DNA of 64,000 nt, taken from positions 62,001 to 126,000 of the forward strand of contig NZ_NMUA01000004.1 of assembly GCF_002312805.1 (NCBI RefSeq), given 5' to 3'. The position numbers and the translations under genes were made by a program. The notes beneath the pieces were generated by a model. That model was given only the letters and a program-made list of their open reading frames with translations. It was not told the DNA's origin and did no database searches. Origin of the DNA: Sphingobium sp. D43FB. GTDB lineage: Bacteria > Pseudomonadota > Alphaproteobacteria > Sphingomonadales > Sphingomonadaceae. Below, piece by piece: positions 27,787 through 38,720 of the stretch (the first letter of the stretch is position 1; every line of letters starts with the position of its first letter).

Positions 27787-29067
27787 ATGGATGAGACGGT
27801 CGGACGATTGGTGCAGCAAGCCGGGGACTTGCGGCGGCGAGGGCATGGGGCTGACGCCGCAATATTGCTCGGCCAGGCGCTTGCCCGCCAACCTAGCGAT
27901 CCCCAGACGCTCAACCTGCTAGGTCTGATCGCGCTCGACCATCGCGACTTTGCCAATGCCGCCACCCATTTTCTGGGCGCTGCGCAGGCCGACCCGAATG
28001 AGGCGGCGCTCTGGATGAACCTTGCTTCGGCCCATCGCGGCCTGGACGACGCGCCAGGAGAAAGAGCGGCACTCGACCGCGCACTCGCCATCGATCAGCG
28101 CAACCTGATGGCGCAAATCCGCATGGCGCAATTGCAACAGCGACTGGGCGAGGATCAGGATGCTGCGAGCAGTTGGAGCAAAGTCCTGGCGCTCGCCGCC
28201 GCATTGACGGACATTCCGGCACCACTGGCTGACACGCTGGCCGATGCGCGCCGCTTCGTGAGCGATCATCAGGCGCGCTTCGCGGCCTATATCGAGGCAG
28301 GGGTTGCGGAACCGCTGGGCAGCGCCGATCCGACCGCGCGTCGGCGATTTCAGGCTTGCCTTGACCGTGAGTTCGGACGGCGGATCATTCACCAAAATCA
28401 TTGTTCGGGCCTGCACTATCCCTTCCTGCCGGCCGACGAATATTTCGATCGCCACCATTTCCCCTGGATGGCGCAGTTGGAGGCGCAAACCGAGGTCATC
28501 CGCGCGGAGTTTCTGGCGATGGTGGCGCGCGACGGTGGCAACATCCGTCCCTATGTGCGGCAGGATGCCGGAACGCCCCTGAACAAGTGGACGGCGCTGG
28601 ACGGTTCGCTCGACTGGGGGGCAGCCTTTCTGTGGGAATATGGGGTCCGTAACGAAGCCGTGTGTGCGGCCTGTCCTCAAACCGTGGCGGCGCTGGAAGC
28701 GCTACCCCGCGCCGATATTCCAGGGCGGGCACCGTCGGCTTTCTTTTCCTTGCTGAAGCCCAAAAGCCATATTCCCGCGCATACCGGCGTTACGAATACC
28801 CGCGCCATCGTCCACCTGCCGCTGATCGTTCCGCCGGGTTGCTTATTCCGCGTCGGCGACGAAACCAGGGCATGGGAAGAGGGTGTAGCCTTCGCCTTCG
28901 ACGACACGATTGATCATGAAGCCTGGAATGAATCCGATCATCTGCGCGTGGTGCTGATATTCGACGTGTGGAACCCGCATTTGTCGCTTGCGGAGCAGCA
29001 GCTATTAAAGCAATTCTATGCCACAGCCGATGCGAGTAAGGCAGACAAGATGTTGCCCCGTATCTGA
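27787..29067 (+). CDS. TPR and aspartyl/asparaginyl beta-hydroxylase protein
   Basis: A 426-residue protein. The N-terminal 150 residues carry TPR-like helices (LLGQALARQPSDPQTLNLLGLIALDHRDFANAA..). The C-terminal part is the AspH 2-oxoglutarate/Fe(II) dioxygenase fold: HIPAHTGVTNTRAIVHLPL with the first iron histidine, FDDTIDHEAWNES with the second, and LRVVLIFDVW with the 2-oxoglutarate arginine. Family members hydroxylate Asp/Asn side chains in proteins or lipid A fatty acids (LpxO). The target is unknown. Confidence 0.85.
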   Translation: MDETVGRLVQQAGDLRRRGHGADAAILLGQALARQPSDPQTLNLLGLIALDHRDFANAATHFLGAAQADPNEAALWMNLASAHRGLDDAPGERAALDRALAIDQRNLMAQIRMAQLQQRLGEDQDAASSWSKVLALAAALTDIPAPLADTLADARRFVSDHQARFAAYIEAGVAEPLGSADPTARRRFQACLDREFGRRIIHQNHCSGLHYPFLPADEYFDRHHFPWMAQLEAQTEVIRAEFLAMVARDGGNIRPYVRQDAGTPLNKWTALDGSLDWGAAFLWEYGVRNEAVCAACPQTVAALEALPRADIPGRAPSAFFSLLKPKSHIPAHTGVTNTRAIVHLPLIVPPGCLFRVGDETRAWEEGVAFAFDDTIDHEAWNESDHLRVVLIFDVWNPHLSLAEQQLLKQFYATADASKADKMLPRI

Positions 29068-29132
29068 TGGACGGCATGGCGGATGGCCCATAGTGCAGGG
29101 ACACCGCCACCGCCTTTTCGAGGAGATTTGCA

Positions 29133-29390
29133 GTGCGATTTATCAAGGCAATGATGGCGTCGGGCCTGATCGTCATGGCGCTTCCCGCGCTCGCGCAGGA
29201 AGCGCCGCAGCTGGACAAAAATGATCCCAACGCTACCCGCTGCCGCAAGTTCGCCGTGACGGGATCGCTGGTGAAGAAGGAGCGGGTTTGCCGCACCAAC
29301 GCCGAATGGCGCAAGATCAGCGAGCAGCAGAACCGCGACGCAGACGATCTGATTTCGCGCAGCCGGGCGGGCATGAACCCGAACGGCTGA
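29133..29390 (+). CDS. small secreted hypothetical protein
   Basis: An 85-residue protein with a signal peptide (about 1-21, ending ALAQ) and a conserved-looking pair of cysteines (TRCRKFAVTGSLVKKERVCRTNAEW) that could form a disulfide. GTG 29133 is preceded by GAGGAG. Function not recognised. It follows the hydroxylase gene by 65 bp. Confidence 0.7.
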   Translation: MRFIKAMMASGLIVMALPALAQEAPQLDKNDPNATRCRKFAVTGSLVKKERVCRTNAEWRKISEQQNRDADDLISRSRAGMNPNG

Positions 29391-29402
29391 TCCGGGTGGG
29401 GA

Positions 29403-29436
29403 AGGGCGTTGCGGTCGATCGCAACGCCCTCGTCCT

Positions 29437-29438
<2 letters not shown>
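29403..29438 (+). terminator. hairpin terminator between convergent genes
   Basis: A perfect 11-bp stem AGGGCGTTGCG (29403-29413) / CGCAACGCCCT (29420-29430) with a 6-base loop, followed by CGTCCTTT. It lies between the small secreted gene and the end of clpB. Confidence 0.7.
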
Positions 29439-32016
<2,578 letters not shown>

Positions 32017-32102
32017 AACATGCCCTTCGTAATGCTGCCCCTCATGTGGTGTTGCCCAAAAACCACACAAGGGGCGATACGCAATTTCCGCAGGCGCGTG
32101 AC

Positions 32103-33725
32103 TTATTTGGGCATCGGCGCCTTGGGCTGCTCAGCGGCAAAGGCGTCGCCGAAGAAATCCTGCGCATACCAGCATGGTGCTTCCGGCGCGTCGGCGATCT
32201 GGCGGGCGATGGCATAGTTGACGCGGGCGAATTTCGCGGCGGCATCCCAGTTGAAAGGCAGGTCGATCTGGTCGGATGGCTGGTGATATTGGGTCTTGAG
32301 GAAATGTTCGAACGCGGCTTTGCCTGGCCCGGCGAAACCGGTCATCAGGAACACGGCGGGCACGCCTTCCTGCACGAAGCGATAATGGTCGGAACGGGTG
32401 AAGAGGCCTTCGGCAGGCAGCGGATCGGGCGAGAGGGCGACGCCGACCGATTGGGCGGCGCGGTCGACGATCGGGCCGAGCGTCGAATGTTCCGCGCCAA
32501 AGGCCACGACATCCTGAAAATCATAGGTCAGGATCGGCATGTCGAGATTGACGACGCCGACCAGCTTGCCGCCTGCGGGCAGGACCGGATGTTTGGCGAG
32601 ATATTGCGAGCCGAGCAGGCCGTCCTCTTCCGCGGTGACGGCAGCGAACAGGATCGAGCGTTTGGGCCGTGCGCCGCCTTCGGTAAAGGCCTTCGCCACC
32701 GCCAGCATGGTCGCGGTGCCCGATGCATTGTCCATCGCGCCGTTATAGATTTTGTCGTCGCCCTTCGCGCTGTCCTTGACGCCATTATGGTCGAGATGGG
32801 CCATCAGCAGCACATATTCATGGGCGAGCGCCGGATCGGAGCCGGGCAGCACGGCCAGCACATTGGCCGAGGGAGCGGTACTGACGGAACTGGCGCGCTC
32901 CAGCGTGACGAGCGGCTTGAGGGCAAAGCCCTTGGGGCGGCCGCCCTTCTTGCCCGCCTGCTTCAGGATGGCGGCGAGACTGCCGCGCGATCCGGCGAAG
33001 AGCGCGTCGGCGGCCGGGCCATGGACCGTGGCCGTGGCGCGGATGGCAGGCGTGCGGACATAGGGCTGGCCCTGCCCGTCGATCCAGCTGACGACCGGAT
33101 CGTTGCTGCGCTCGCGCAACTTGTCCCAGGGCATGCGGGCGAGCAGGCTGGGGCTGGGCAGGGTGATGAGGCCGATGGCCCCGGCCTTCTGCGCCGCCAG
33201 CGCCTTTTCAGCGGCAAGATGCGCGCCGACTTCGCTCGGCATGCCGACGGGTGAGCCGGAGAGGGCGACGGCGAATTTGCCCTTTAGGTCCAGCCCGGCA
33301 TAATCGTCGATCTTCTCGCGGTCCGATTGCAGGCCATAGCCGACGAACACGGCCCCGGCGGCGATGCTCTGCTTGGCTTCGCGGCCGAAGCCGCCGATGG
33401 CGACATCGGTGCCATTGGCGAAACGCTGGCCGCCAATGGTGAGCGCGGCGGGTGCGCTCTTGTCGAGATCGGCCAATGCCAGCGTGACCGGCTGATACCA
33501 GCTATCCTTGACCGCTTGGGTCAGGCCGAGCGCCGCAAAGCGGGCGGCGACGAAGCGGGCGGCGATGTCATAGCCGCGCGTGCCCGCGTCGCGTCCTTCG
33601 AGCAGGTCGTCGGCGAGGAATGTCACGTCGGCGCGGATCGCGTCGGGCGAGAAGGTCGGTTCCTGAGCGAAAGCCGGGGCGGCGAGGGCAAGCAGGGAGA
33701 CGAGGACGGGAAGGCGAAAGCGCAT
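32103..33725 (-). CDS. M28 family metallopeptidase, exported
   Basis: A 540-residue secreted peptidase with a signal peptide (ending PAFAQ). The zinc site is visible in [24 protein letters not shown] and [18 protein letters not shown] (the adjacent glutamates), as in aminopeptidases of family M28; an inserted PA-like region lies between about 130 and 260. It probably acts in the periplasm or outside on peptides. Divergent from the M16 gene. Confidence 0.92.
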   Translation of the reverse strand: MRFRLPVLVSLLALAAPAFAQEPTFSPDAIRADVTFLADDLLEGRDAGTRGYDIAARFVAARFAALGLTQAVKDSWYQPVTLALADLDKSAPAALTIGGQRFANGTDVAIGGFGREAKQSIAAGAVFVGYGLQSDREKIDDYAGLDLKGKFAVALSGSPVGMPSEVGAHLAAEKALAAQKAGAIGLITLPSPSLLARMPWDKLRERSNDPVVSWIDGQGQPYVRTPAIRATATVHGPAADALFAGSRGSLAAILKQAGKKGGRPKGFALKPLVTLERASSVSTAPSANVLAVLPGSDPALAHEYVLLMAHLDHNGVKDSAKGDDKIYNGAMDNASGTATMLAVAKAFTEGGARPKRSILFAAVTAEEDGLLGSQYLAKHPVLPAGGKLVGVVNLDMPILTYDFQDVVAFGAEHSTLGPIVDRAAQSVGVALSPDPLPAEGLFTRSDHYRFVQEGVPAVFLMTGFAGPGKAAFEHFLKTQYHQPSDQIDLPFNWDAAAKFARVNYAIARQIADAPEAPCWYAQDFFGDAFAAEQPKAPMPK

Positions 33726-33878
33726 GGGTTACTCTTTTAACGTCGATGATGGAGCGGAACCTATCGTCGCGGTTCGCGCTGTCCAGCCGTATGCGTATTG
33801 CGCTGCTAAAACGCCCCGCTATTCTAGCGCCATCCTGCGGGCGGTTTCACCCCGCTGCTTTTGTCAGAAGGCTCCTTC

Positions 33879-36746
33879 ATGATCCTGTCTTCCCTGCCGC
33901 GCCGCCTGCCTTTGCTGATCGGTCTGTCCATGCTGGCGATGACGCCCGTAACGCAAGCGGTGGCGCAGGGCGCTGCCGCCGTCGCTGCGCCCGCGCCACT
34001 TTCCAGCCTCGTGTCGGCGGTCGACATTCCCTATGAAGAGTTCACGCTGAAGAACGGGTTGCGCGTCATCGTCCATACCGACCGCAAGGCGCCGGTGGTG
34101 GCGGTGTCGGTCTGGTATCATGTCGGGTCGCGCTTCGAGCCTGCGGGCAAGACCGGCTTTGCCCATCTGTTCGAACATCTGATGTTCTATGGGTCGGAAA
34201 ATGCTGACGGGCCGTTCTTCGGGCGACTGGAGGATATTGGCGCGACCGACTGGAACGGGACGACCTGGTTTGATCGCACCAATTATTTCGAGACGGTGCC
34301 GACCGGCGCGCTCGACCGGGCACTGTTCCTGGAATCCGACCGGATGGGCCATTTGCTGGGCGCGGTGACGCAGGCGAAGCTGGATACCCAGCGCGGCGTC
34401 GTCCAGAATGAAAAGCGGATGGGCGAGAACCAGCCCTATGGCCTGGTCGAATATGCGCAGCTCGCCGCGCTGCTGCCCGAAGGCCATCCCTATCGCCACT
34501 CCACCATCGGGTCGATGGCGGACCTGAATGCCGCGAGCCTGGCCGATGTGCAGATGTGGTTCAAGACGCATTATGGCCCGAACAATGCGGTGCTGGTGCT
34601 GGCGGGCGATATCGACATGGCGACCGCGAAGAAGAAGGTGGAACGCTGGTTCGGCAACATCCCCGCCGGGCCGCCGCCGCAGGATGTGGACGCGACCGTC
34701 CCGACGCTCGACAAGGATGTCGAGAAGCTGATGAAGGATAATGTCGCGGCGACCCGGCTCTATCGCAACTGGGTGGTGCCGGGCGTCAATGGCGCGGACC
34801 TGCCTGCGCTTGATCTCGCCTTGTCCGTATTTGGCGGGCTGGGATCGTCGCGGCTCTATACGACGCTGGTGCGCGACGAGAAGGTGGCGGTGGGCGTCAA
34901 GGCCAATGTCCAGCCGTTCGAAAAGCTGAGCATCGCCGAGATCACGGTGGACGTGAAGCCGGGCGAAGATGCGGTGGCCGTGGGCAAGCGGCTCGACCAA
35001 CTGCTGGCCGATTATCTGGCCAAGGGGCCAAGCGCCGACGAGGTGCAGCGCGCCGCGACCCAGCGGGTGGCGGGGACGATTTCGGGCCTGGAGCAAGTCG
35101 GCGGCTTTTCCGGCAAGGCGGTGACGCTGGCCGAGGGGGCGGTCTATTCGGATGACCCGGCGACCTACAAGAAGGATCTGGCCGCCTATGCCGCTGCGAC
35201 CCCGGCACAGGTGACGGAAGCCGCGCGCAAATGGCTGGGACGGCCCGTGTTCCGCCTGACGGTGGCACCGGGCGAGCGGACGGCGGCGGATAATGCGCTG
35301 GCGGGCAATGCGACGATGCAACCCGCTTATTTCCGCGATCCCGATGCGCCTGCGCCCACGGCCGCAACGCCGCCCAAGCCGACCAAGATTGCCGAGCCGC
35401 CAATCGAGCCGGTCGCTGACCTCGACTTTCCGCCGGTCGAACATGCCAAGCTCAGCAACGGCATCCCGGTCGTCTTCGCGCGCCGCGCCACGGTGCCGAC
35501 GGTGCGGGTGTCGGTGGCGTTCGATGCGGGCAATGCCGCCGATGACCGGACGAAGCTGGGCACGGCGGCGCTGACCACGGCGTTGCTGGACGAAGGGACC
35601 AAGACCCGCAGTTCGCTCACCATCGCGCAGGAGCAGGAGCGGCTGGGCGCGGCGGTGAGCGCGGGCAACAGCATGGACCGCACGACGGTCGGCCTGTTCG
35701 CGCTCAAGCCCAATCTGGATGCGTCGCTTGGCCTGCTGGCCGATGTGGTGCGCAATCCGGCCTTTGCCCCGGCGGAGGTCGAGCGGCTGCGCGGGCAGAT
35801 GCTGACCCGGATCGCGGCGGAGAAGACCGAGCCGATGGCGATCGCCCAGCGTATGCTGCCGCCCTTGCTCTATGGCACGGCGCATCCCTATGGCATTCCG
35901 TTCACCGGGTCGGGCACCGAGAGCGGGGTCAAGGCGGTGACGCGGGCCGATCTGGTCGCCTTTCATGACGGCTGGCTGCGGCCCGACAATGCCAAGATTT
36001 TCGTGACCGGCGACACGACTCTGACCGAATTGCTGCCCTTGCTGGAAAAACGCTTTGGCGACTGGAAGGCCCCGGCGGCGGCGAAGGGGACCAAGCTGTT
36101 CCGCATGGACCGGATGGCACGCCCGGCGCGGATCATCCTGATCGACAAGCCGCAAAGCCCGCAGTCGATGATCCTGGCGGGTGTGCTGACCGCCAAGAAG
36201 GGCACCGACAATCCGGTCACGCTCCAGTCCGCCAATGAGGTGCTGGGCGGCAGCACGACGTCGCGGCTGACCATGGATCTGCGCGAGACCAAGGGTTGGG
36301 CCTATGGCGCGGGGACGGCACTGCCCGGCGTCAAGGACACGATCCCGCTGCTGGTCTATGCGCCGGTGCAGAGCGACAAGACGGGCGAGTCGATCATCGC
36401 GGCGCGGCAGGACATCAAGGATTTCCTGACGACCAAGGGCACGACCAAGGCCGAGCGCGACCAGACGATCAATGGCCAGATCCTGTCCTTGCCGGGCAGT
36501 TTCGAAACCTCGTCGGACCTGCTGGGGGCGATGATGCGCAACGACCTGATCGGGCGGGCGGATGATTTTTATGAGACGCTGCCCAAAATCTACCGGGCGA
36601 TGACGGCGGCCGATTTCGACAAGGCGGCGCGCGAGGCGATCAATGCCGACGGGCTGATCTGGGTCGTGGTGGGCGATGCGAAACTGGTGCGGCCACAGCT
36701 TGACGCGGTCGGCTTGCCGGTCGAAAACGGCACCCTGGCTGACTGA
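33879..36746 (+). CDS. M16 family zinc peptidase, exported
   Basis: A 955-residue two-halved pitrilysin-type peptidase with a signal peptide (ending AVAQ). The inverted zinc motif HLFEH is in GFAHLFEHLMFYGSEN with the third ligand glutamate in VVQNEKRM. The C-terminal half is the inactive M16 repeat. A TTG at 33861 would extend it by six residues; ATG 33879 is preferred. The next gene follows at 25 bp. Confidence 0.93.
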   Translation: MILSSLPRRLPLLIGLSMLAMTPVTQAVAQGAAAVAAPAPLSSLVSAVDIPYEEFTLKNGLRVIVHTDRKAPVVAVSVWYHVGSRFEPAGKTGFAHLFEHLMFYGSENADGPFFGRLEDIGATDWNGTTWFDRTNYFETVPTGALDRALFLESDRMGHLLGAVTQAKLDTQRGVVQNEKRMGENQPYGLVEYAQLAALLPEGHPYRHSTIGSMADLNAASLADVQMWFKTHYGPNNAVLVLAGDIDMATAKKKVERWFGNIPAGPPPQDVDATVPTLDKDVEKLMKDNVAATRLYRNWVVPGVNGADLPALDLALSVFGGLGSSRLYTTLVRDEKVAVGVKANVQPFEKLSIAEITVDVKPGEDAVAVGKRLDQLLADYLAKGPSADEVQRAATQRVAGTISGLEQVGGFSGKAVTLAEGAVYSDDPATYKKDLAAYAAATPAQVTEAARKWLGRPVFRLTVAPGERTAADNALAGNATMQPAYFRDPDAPAPTAATPPKPTKIAEPPIEPVADLDFPPVEHAKLSNGIPVVFARRATVPTVRVSVAFDAGNAADDRTKLGTAALTTALLDEGTKTRSSLTIAQEQERLGAAVSAGNSMDRTTVGLFALKPNLDASLGLLADVVRNPAFAPAEVERLRGQMLTRIAAEKTEPMAIAQRMLPPLLYGTAHPYGIPFTGSGTESGVKAVTRADLVAFHDGWLRPDNAKIFVTGDTTLTELLPLLEKRFGDWKAPAAAKGTKLFRMDRMARPARIILIDKPQSPQSMILAGVLTAKKGTDNPVTLQSANEVLGGSTTSRLTMDLRETKGWAYGAGTALPGVKDTIPLLVYAPVQSDKTGESIIAARQDIKDFLTTKGTTKAERDQTINGQILSLPGSFETSSDLLGAMMRNDLIGRADDFYETLPKIYRAMTAADFDKAAREAINADGLIWVVVGDAKLVRPQLDAVGLPVENGTLAD

Positions 36747-36771
36747 GAAAAAACCTAAAGGAGTGAATAAG

Positions 36772-37074
36772 ATGGCAACTGTCGATGGCGCTTATGATTG
36801 CGTGGCCAAGACGCCGATGGGCGACCAGAATGGCGTCTTCACCGTGATCAGCAATGGCGACCGGTTCAACGGCACCTTTGCCGGGATGATGGGGTCGCTG
36901 GACGTGGTCGATGGCAAGGTCGCGGGCGACGTGCTGACCTGGAAGATGGAAATGACCATGCCGATGCCGATGACGCTGGAATGCGAAGCGACGGTCAGTG
37001 GCGATGCGATTACCGGCACGATGCAGCTGGGCGCGTTCGGGGCTTCGGCCTTTACGGGGACGCGGCGGGCCTGA
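36772..37074 (+). CDS. stand-alone beta-barrel-like domain protein, 100 aa
   Basis: A 100-residue protein with alternating strands and a repeated GxFTV, GTFAG, MQLGAFGASAFTGTRR pattern. A similar domain is attached to the C-terminus of some flavin oxidoreductases, by my recollection. Here it is free-standing. AAAGGAG lies well placed before ATG 36772. It follows the M16 peptidase by 25 bp and ends before a strong hairpin. Confidence 0.75.
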   Translation: MATVDGAYDCVAKTPMGDQNGVFTVISNGDRFNGTFAGMMGSLDVVDGKVAGDVLTWKMEMTMPMPMTLECEATVSGDAITGTMQLGAFGASAFTGTRRA

Positions 37075-37078
37075 GGGG

Positions 37079-37111
37079 TTTGGGGGTTCGGGTGCTGCCC
37101 GAACCCCCAAA
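37079..37111 (+). terminator. terminator after the 100-aa protein
   Basis: A perfect 14-bp inverted repeat, TTTGGGGGTTCGGG (37079-37092) and CCCGAACCCCCAAA (37098-37111), with a 5-base loop directly after the stop codon. No long T-run follows. Confidence 0.65.
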
Positions 37112-37156
37112 GCGGACAGCGAAGGAGACATAGGTTGCGACTTGTGCCAATTTAAT

Positions 37157-37174
37157 TAGTTAGCTATCTAACTA
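37157..37174 (+). promoter_or_regulatory. operator palindrome before the MarR gene
   Basis: TAGTTAG (37157-37163), CTAT, CTAACTA (37168-37174): a perfect 7-bp inverted repeat ending 2 bp before the MarR-family ATG. The size, symmetry and AT-rich make-up are typical of MarR operators, and the position would block the regulator's own expression. Autorepression is inferred. Confidence 0.75.
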
Positions 37175-37176
37175 TT

Positions 37177-37629
37177 ATGGCGGACGCGGAACAGGAATTG
37201 GCTTTATTGCATTTGCTGGCTCCGGTCGCGCGCGGCTGGCGGCAGATGGGGGATGCGGCGCTGGCGCAGTTCGGCGTGTCGAGCAGCGCGGGATGGTGCC
37301 TGGTGCATCTCGACCAGCTTGGGGAGCCGCCGCGACAGGCGGAACTGGCGCTGTTGCTGGATATCAGCCCACCGTCGCTGGTGCGGACGCTGGACCAGTT
37401 GCAGGTCGCCGGGTGGATCGAGCGGATTGCCGATCCCGATGATAAACGGTCCAATCGGTTGGCGCTGACGGAGGCGGGCAAGGCGCTGGCTGAGAAGATC
37501 GCGGCGCGGCTGGCGGAAGTGCGTGCGGGATTGCTCAGCGGACTGCCCGATGGTGCGGTGGAGGTTGGGGTCGAGTTGCTGGGATTGCTGAGTTTGCGGA
37601 TGGCGGAGCAGCGGGCTGGGGTGGAGTGA
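37177..37629 (+). CDS. MarR family transcriptional regulator
   Basis: A 150-residue winged-helix repressor. The helix-turn-helix and wing are in ELALLLDISPPSLVRTLDQLQVAGWIERIADPDDKRSNRLALTEAG, the classic MarR DxRxxxxxLT pattern. ATG 37177 follows an operator palindrome. No efflux or degradative gene lies next to it: repeats follow. The ligand and target genes are therefore unknown. Confidence 0.9.
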   Translation: MADAEQELALLHLLAPVARGWRQMGDAALAQFGVSSSAGWCLVHLDQLGEPPRQAELALLLDISPPSLVRTLDQLQVAGWIERIADPDDKRSNRLALTEAGKALAEKIAARLAEVRAGLLSGLPDGAVEVGVELLGLLSLRMAEQRAGVE

Positions 37630-38032
37630 CCTCACCGTCTCGCCGGGGTTTTGGGTTGGGAGATGGGTTCCCGCCTTCGCGGGAATGACGGGATTTTACT
37701 TCGTCATGCTGAACTTGTTTCAGCATCCATCGTGCCCCGAAAACGGCGGCTCGTGGGGAGAGATGGACCCTGAAACAAGTTCAGGGTGACGACTTTGGAT
37801 AGGTTGGGTGCCATATGCAATTACCCTACCCTTGGAGGGTAGGGGCCTAGAGCATGATGACTCTAAGTCGCATCACTCCGTTCGCCCTGAGTAGGGGCTG
37901 AGCTTGTCGAAGACCCGTATCGAAGGGTCGGCTGCGCTTTATATCCTTCGATACGCCATTTCGACTTCGCTCAATGGCTACTCAGGACGAACGGTTCTGA
38001 GTAAAGTCATCACGCTCTAGCGTTCCTCCCAC
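37630..38032. repeat. cluster of intergenic hairpin repeats
   Basis: No gene is seen in this 400-bp gap. It contains in order: a CCCGCCTTCGCGGGAATGACG hairpin (37658-37690), a large palindrome whose arms share TGAACTTGTTTCA (about 37701-37792), a short CTACCC/GGGTAG hairpin (37824-37844) and a 174-bp palindromic element (listed separately). These are typical of repeat-rich intergenic spaces in sphingomonads. Confidence 0.75.
37847..38020 (-). repeat. long palindromic element, copy 1
   Basis: A 174-bp imperfect palindrome with terminal inverted repeats CTAGAGCATGATGACT and its complement AGTCATCACGCTCTAG, containing CCGTTCG..CCTGAGTAG arms. It matches 48017-48229 almost exactly in the opposite orientation. 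It lies directly downstream of pal. No coding capacity; the structure is MITE-like. Confidence 0.88.
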
Positions 38033-38068
38033 AAAAAGGCCCGCCGGTCGGGGGACGGGCGGGCCTTT
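38033..38068 (-). terminator. rho-independent terminator of tol-pal operon
   Basis: Arms AAAGGCCCGCC (38035-38045) and GGCGGGCCTTT (38058-38068); read on the minus strand the stem is followed by TTTTTGTG. It lies about 20 bp beyond the pal stop. Confidence 0.85.
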
Positions 38069-38088
38069 CTATCAGCGCGTAAGGGCGA

Positions 38089-38601
38089 TCAATATTGGAT
38101 CGTTACCGTTACTGCGCGGCGGTTTTGCGCCCAGGAGGCTTCGTCCGAGCCGAGGGCGGCGGGGCGTTCCTTGCCGTAGCTGACGGTGGTGATGCGGCCC
38201 GAATCGATGCCCAGTGAGGCGAGATAGTTTTTCGCGGCGTTGGCGCGGCGTTCGCCGAGCGCGATATTATAGTCGCGGGTGCCGCGTTCGTCGGCATGAC
38301 CCTCGATCGTGACGCGGACAGCGGGGTTCTGCTGGAGCCAGGCGGCCTGGCTCTGGAGCGTTGCCTGATCCTGCGCGTCGATGTCATATTCATTGAGCGC
38401 GAAGAAGATGCGGTCGGAGGAGACCGAGGCGACGAAATCTTCCTGGCTGCCCTTGACCGGGCCGGTTGGCGTCATCGGGCCGCTGGGCATGCTGGTGTCG
38501 GTGCCGCCGGGGGCGGGGGGGAGTTCGGCCGGCGGCTTTTTCGAGCAGGCGGCGAGTGCGATGATGGCGGTGGCCATCAGAAGGGTGCGGGACAATGTCA
38601 T
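38089..38601 (-). CDS. pal: peptidoglycan-associated lipoprotein Pal
   Basis: A 170-residue outer-membrane lipoprotein. The signal peptide ends with the lipobox IALAAC; the OmpA-like domain includes TIEGHADERGTRDYNIALGERRANAAKNYL, the peptidoglycan-binding signature. It anchors the outer membrane and works with TolB in the Tol-Pal system. It is the last gene of the operon, 119 bp after tolB; no cpoB follows. Confidence 0.96.
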   Translation of the reverse strand: MTLSRTLLMATAIIALAACSKKPPAELPPAPGGTDTSMPSGPMTPTGPVKGSQEDFVASVSSDRIFFALNEYDIDAQDQATLQSQAAWLQQNPAVRVTIEGHADERGTRDYNIALGERRANAAKNYLASLGIDSGRITTVSYGKERPAALGSDEASWAQNRRAVTVTIQY

Positions 38602-38720
38602 TGCGTGTCTCCTTGTTTCAGCGCTGCCTGCGCTCGGATCGGGACGCAGGCAGGCTCCGTGAAGTTCGTTACGCTGTCAAGACGAATGGGTTCCGTAGCG
38701 ACAGGCGGGAAGGGCGATAA

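Noticed and set aside
32017..32102. Heat-shock (sigma-32) promoter for clpB
   Set aside because: A CTTGTG...CACATGA pattern exists on the minus strand but matches the consensus poorly; not strong enough to annotate.
33864..36155. Long minus-strand open frame (about 763 aa) over the M16 peptidase
   Set aside because: It is Arg/His-rich antisense translation with no motif; the plus-strand peptidase is certain.
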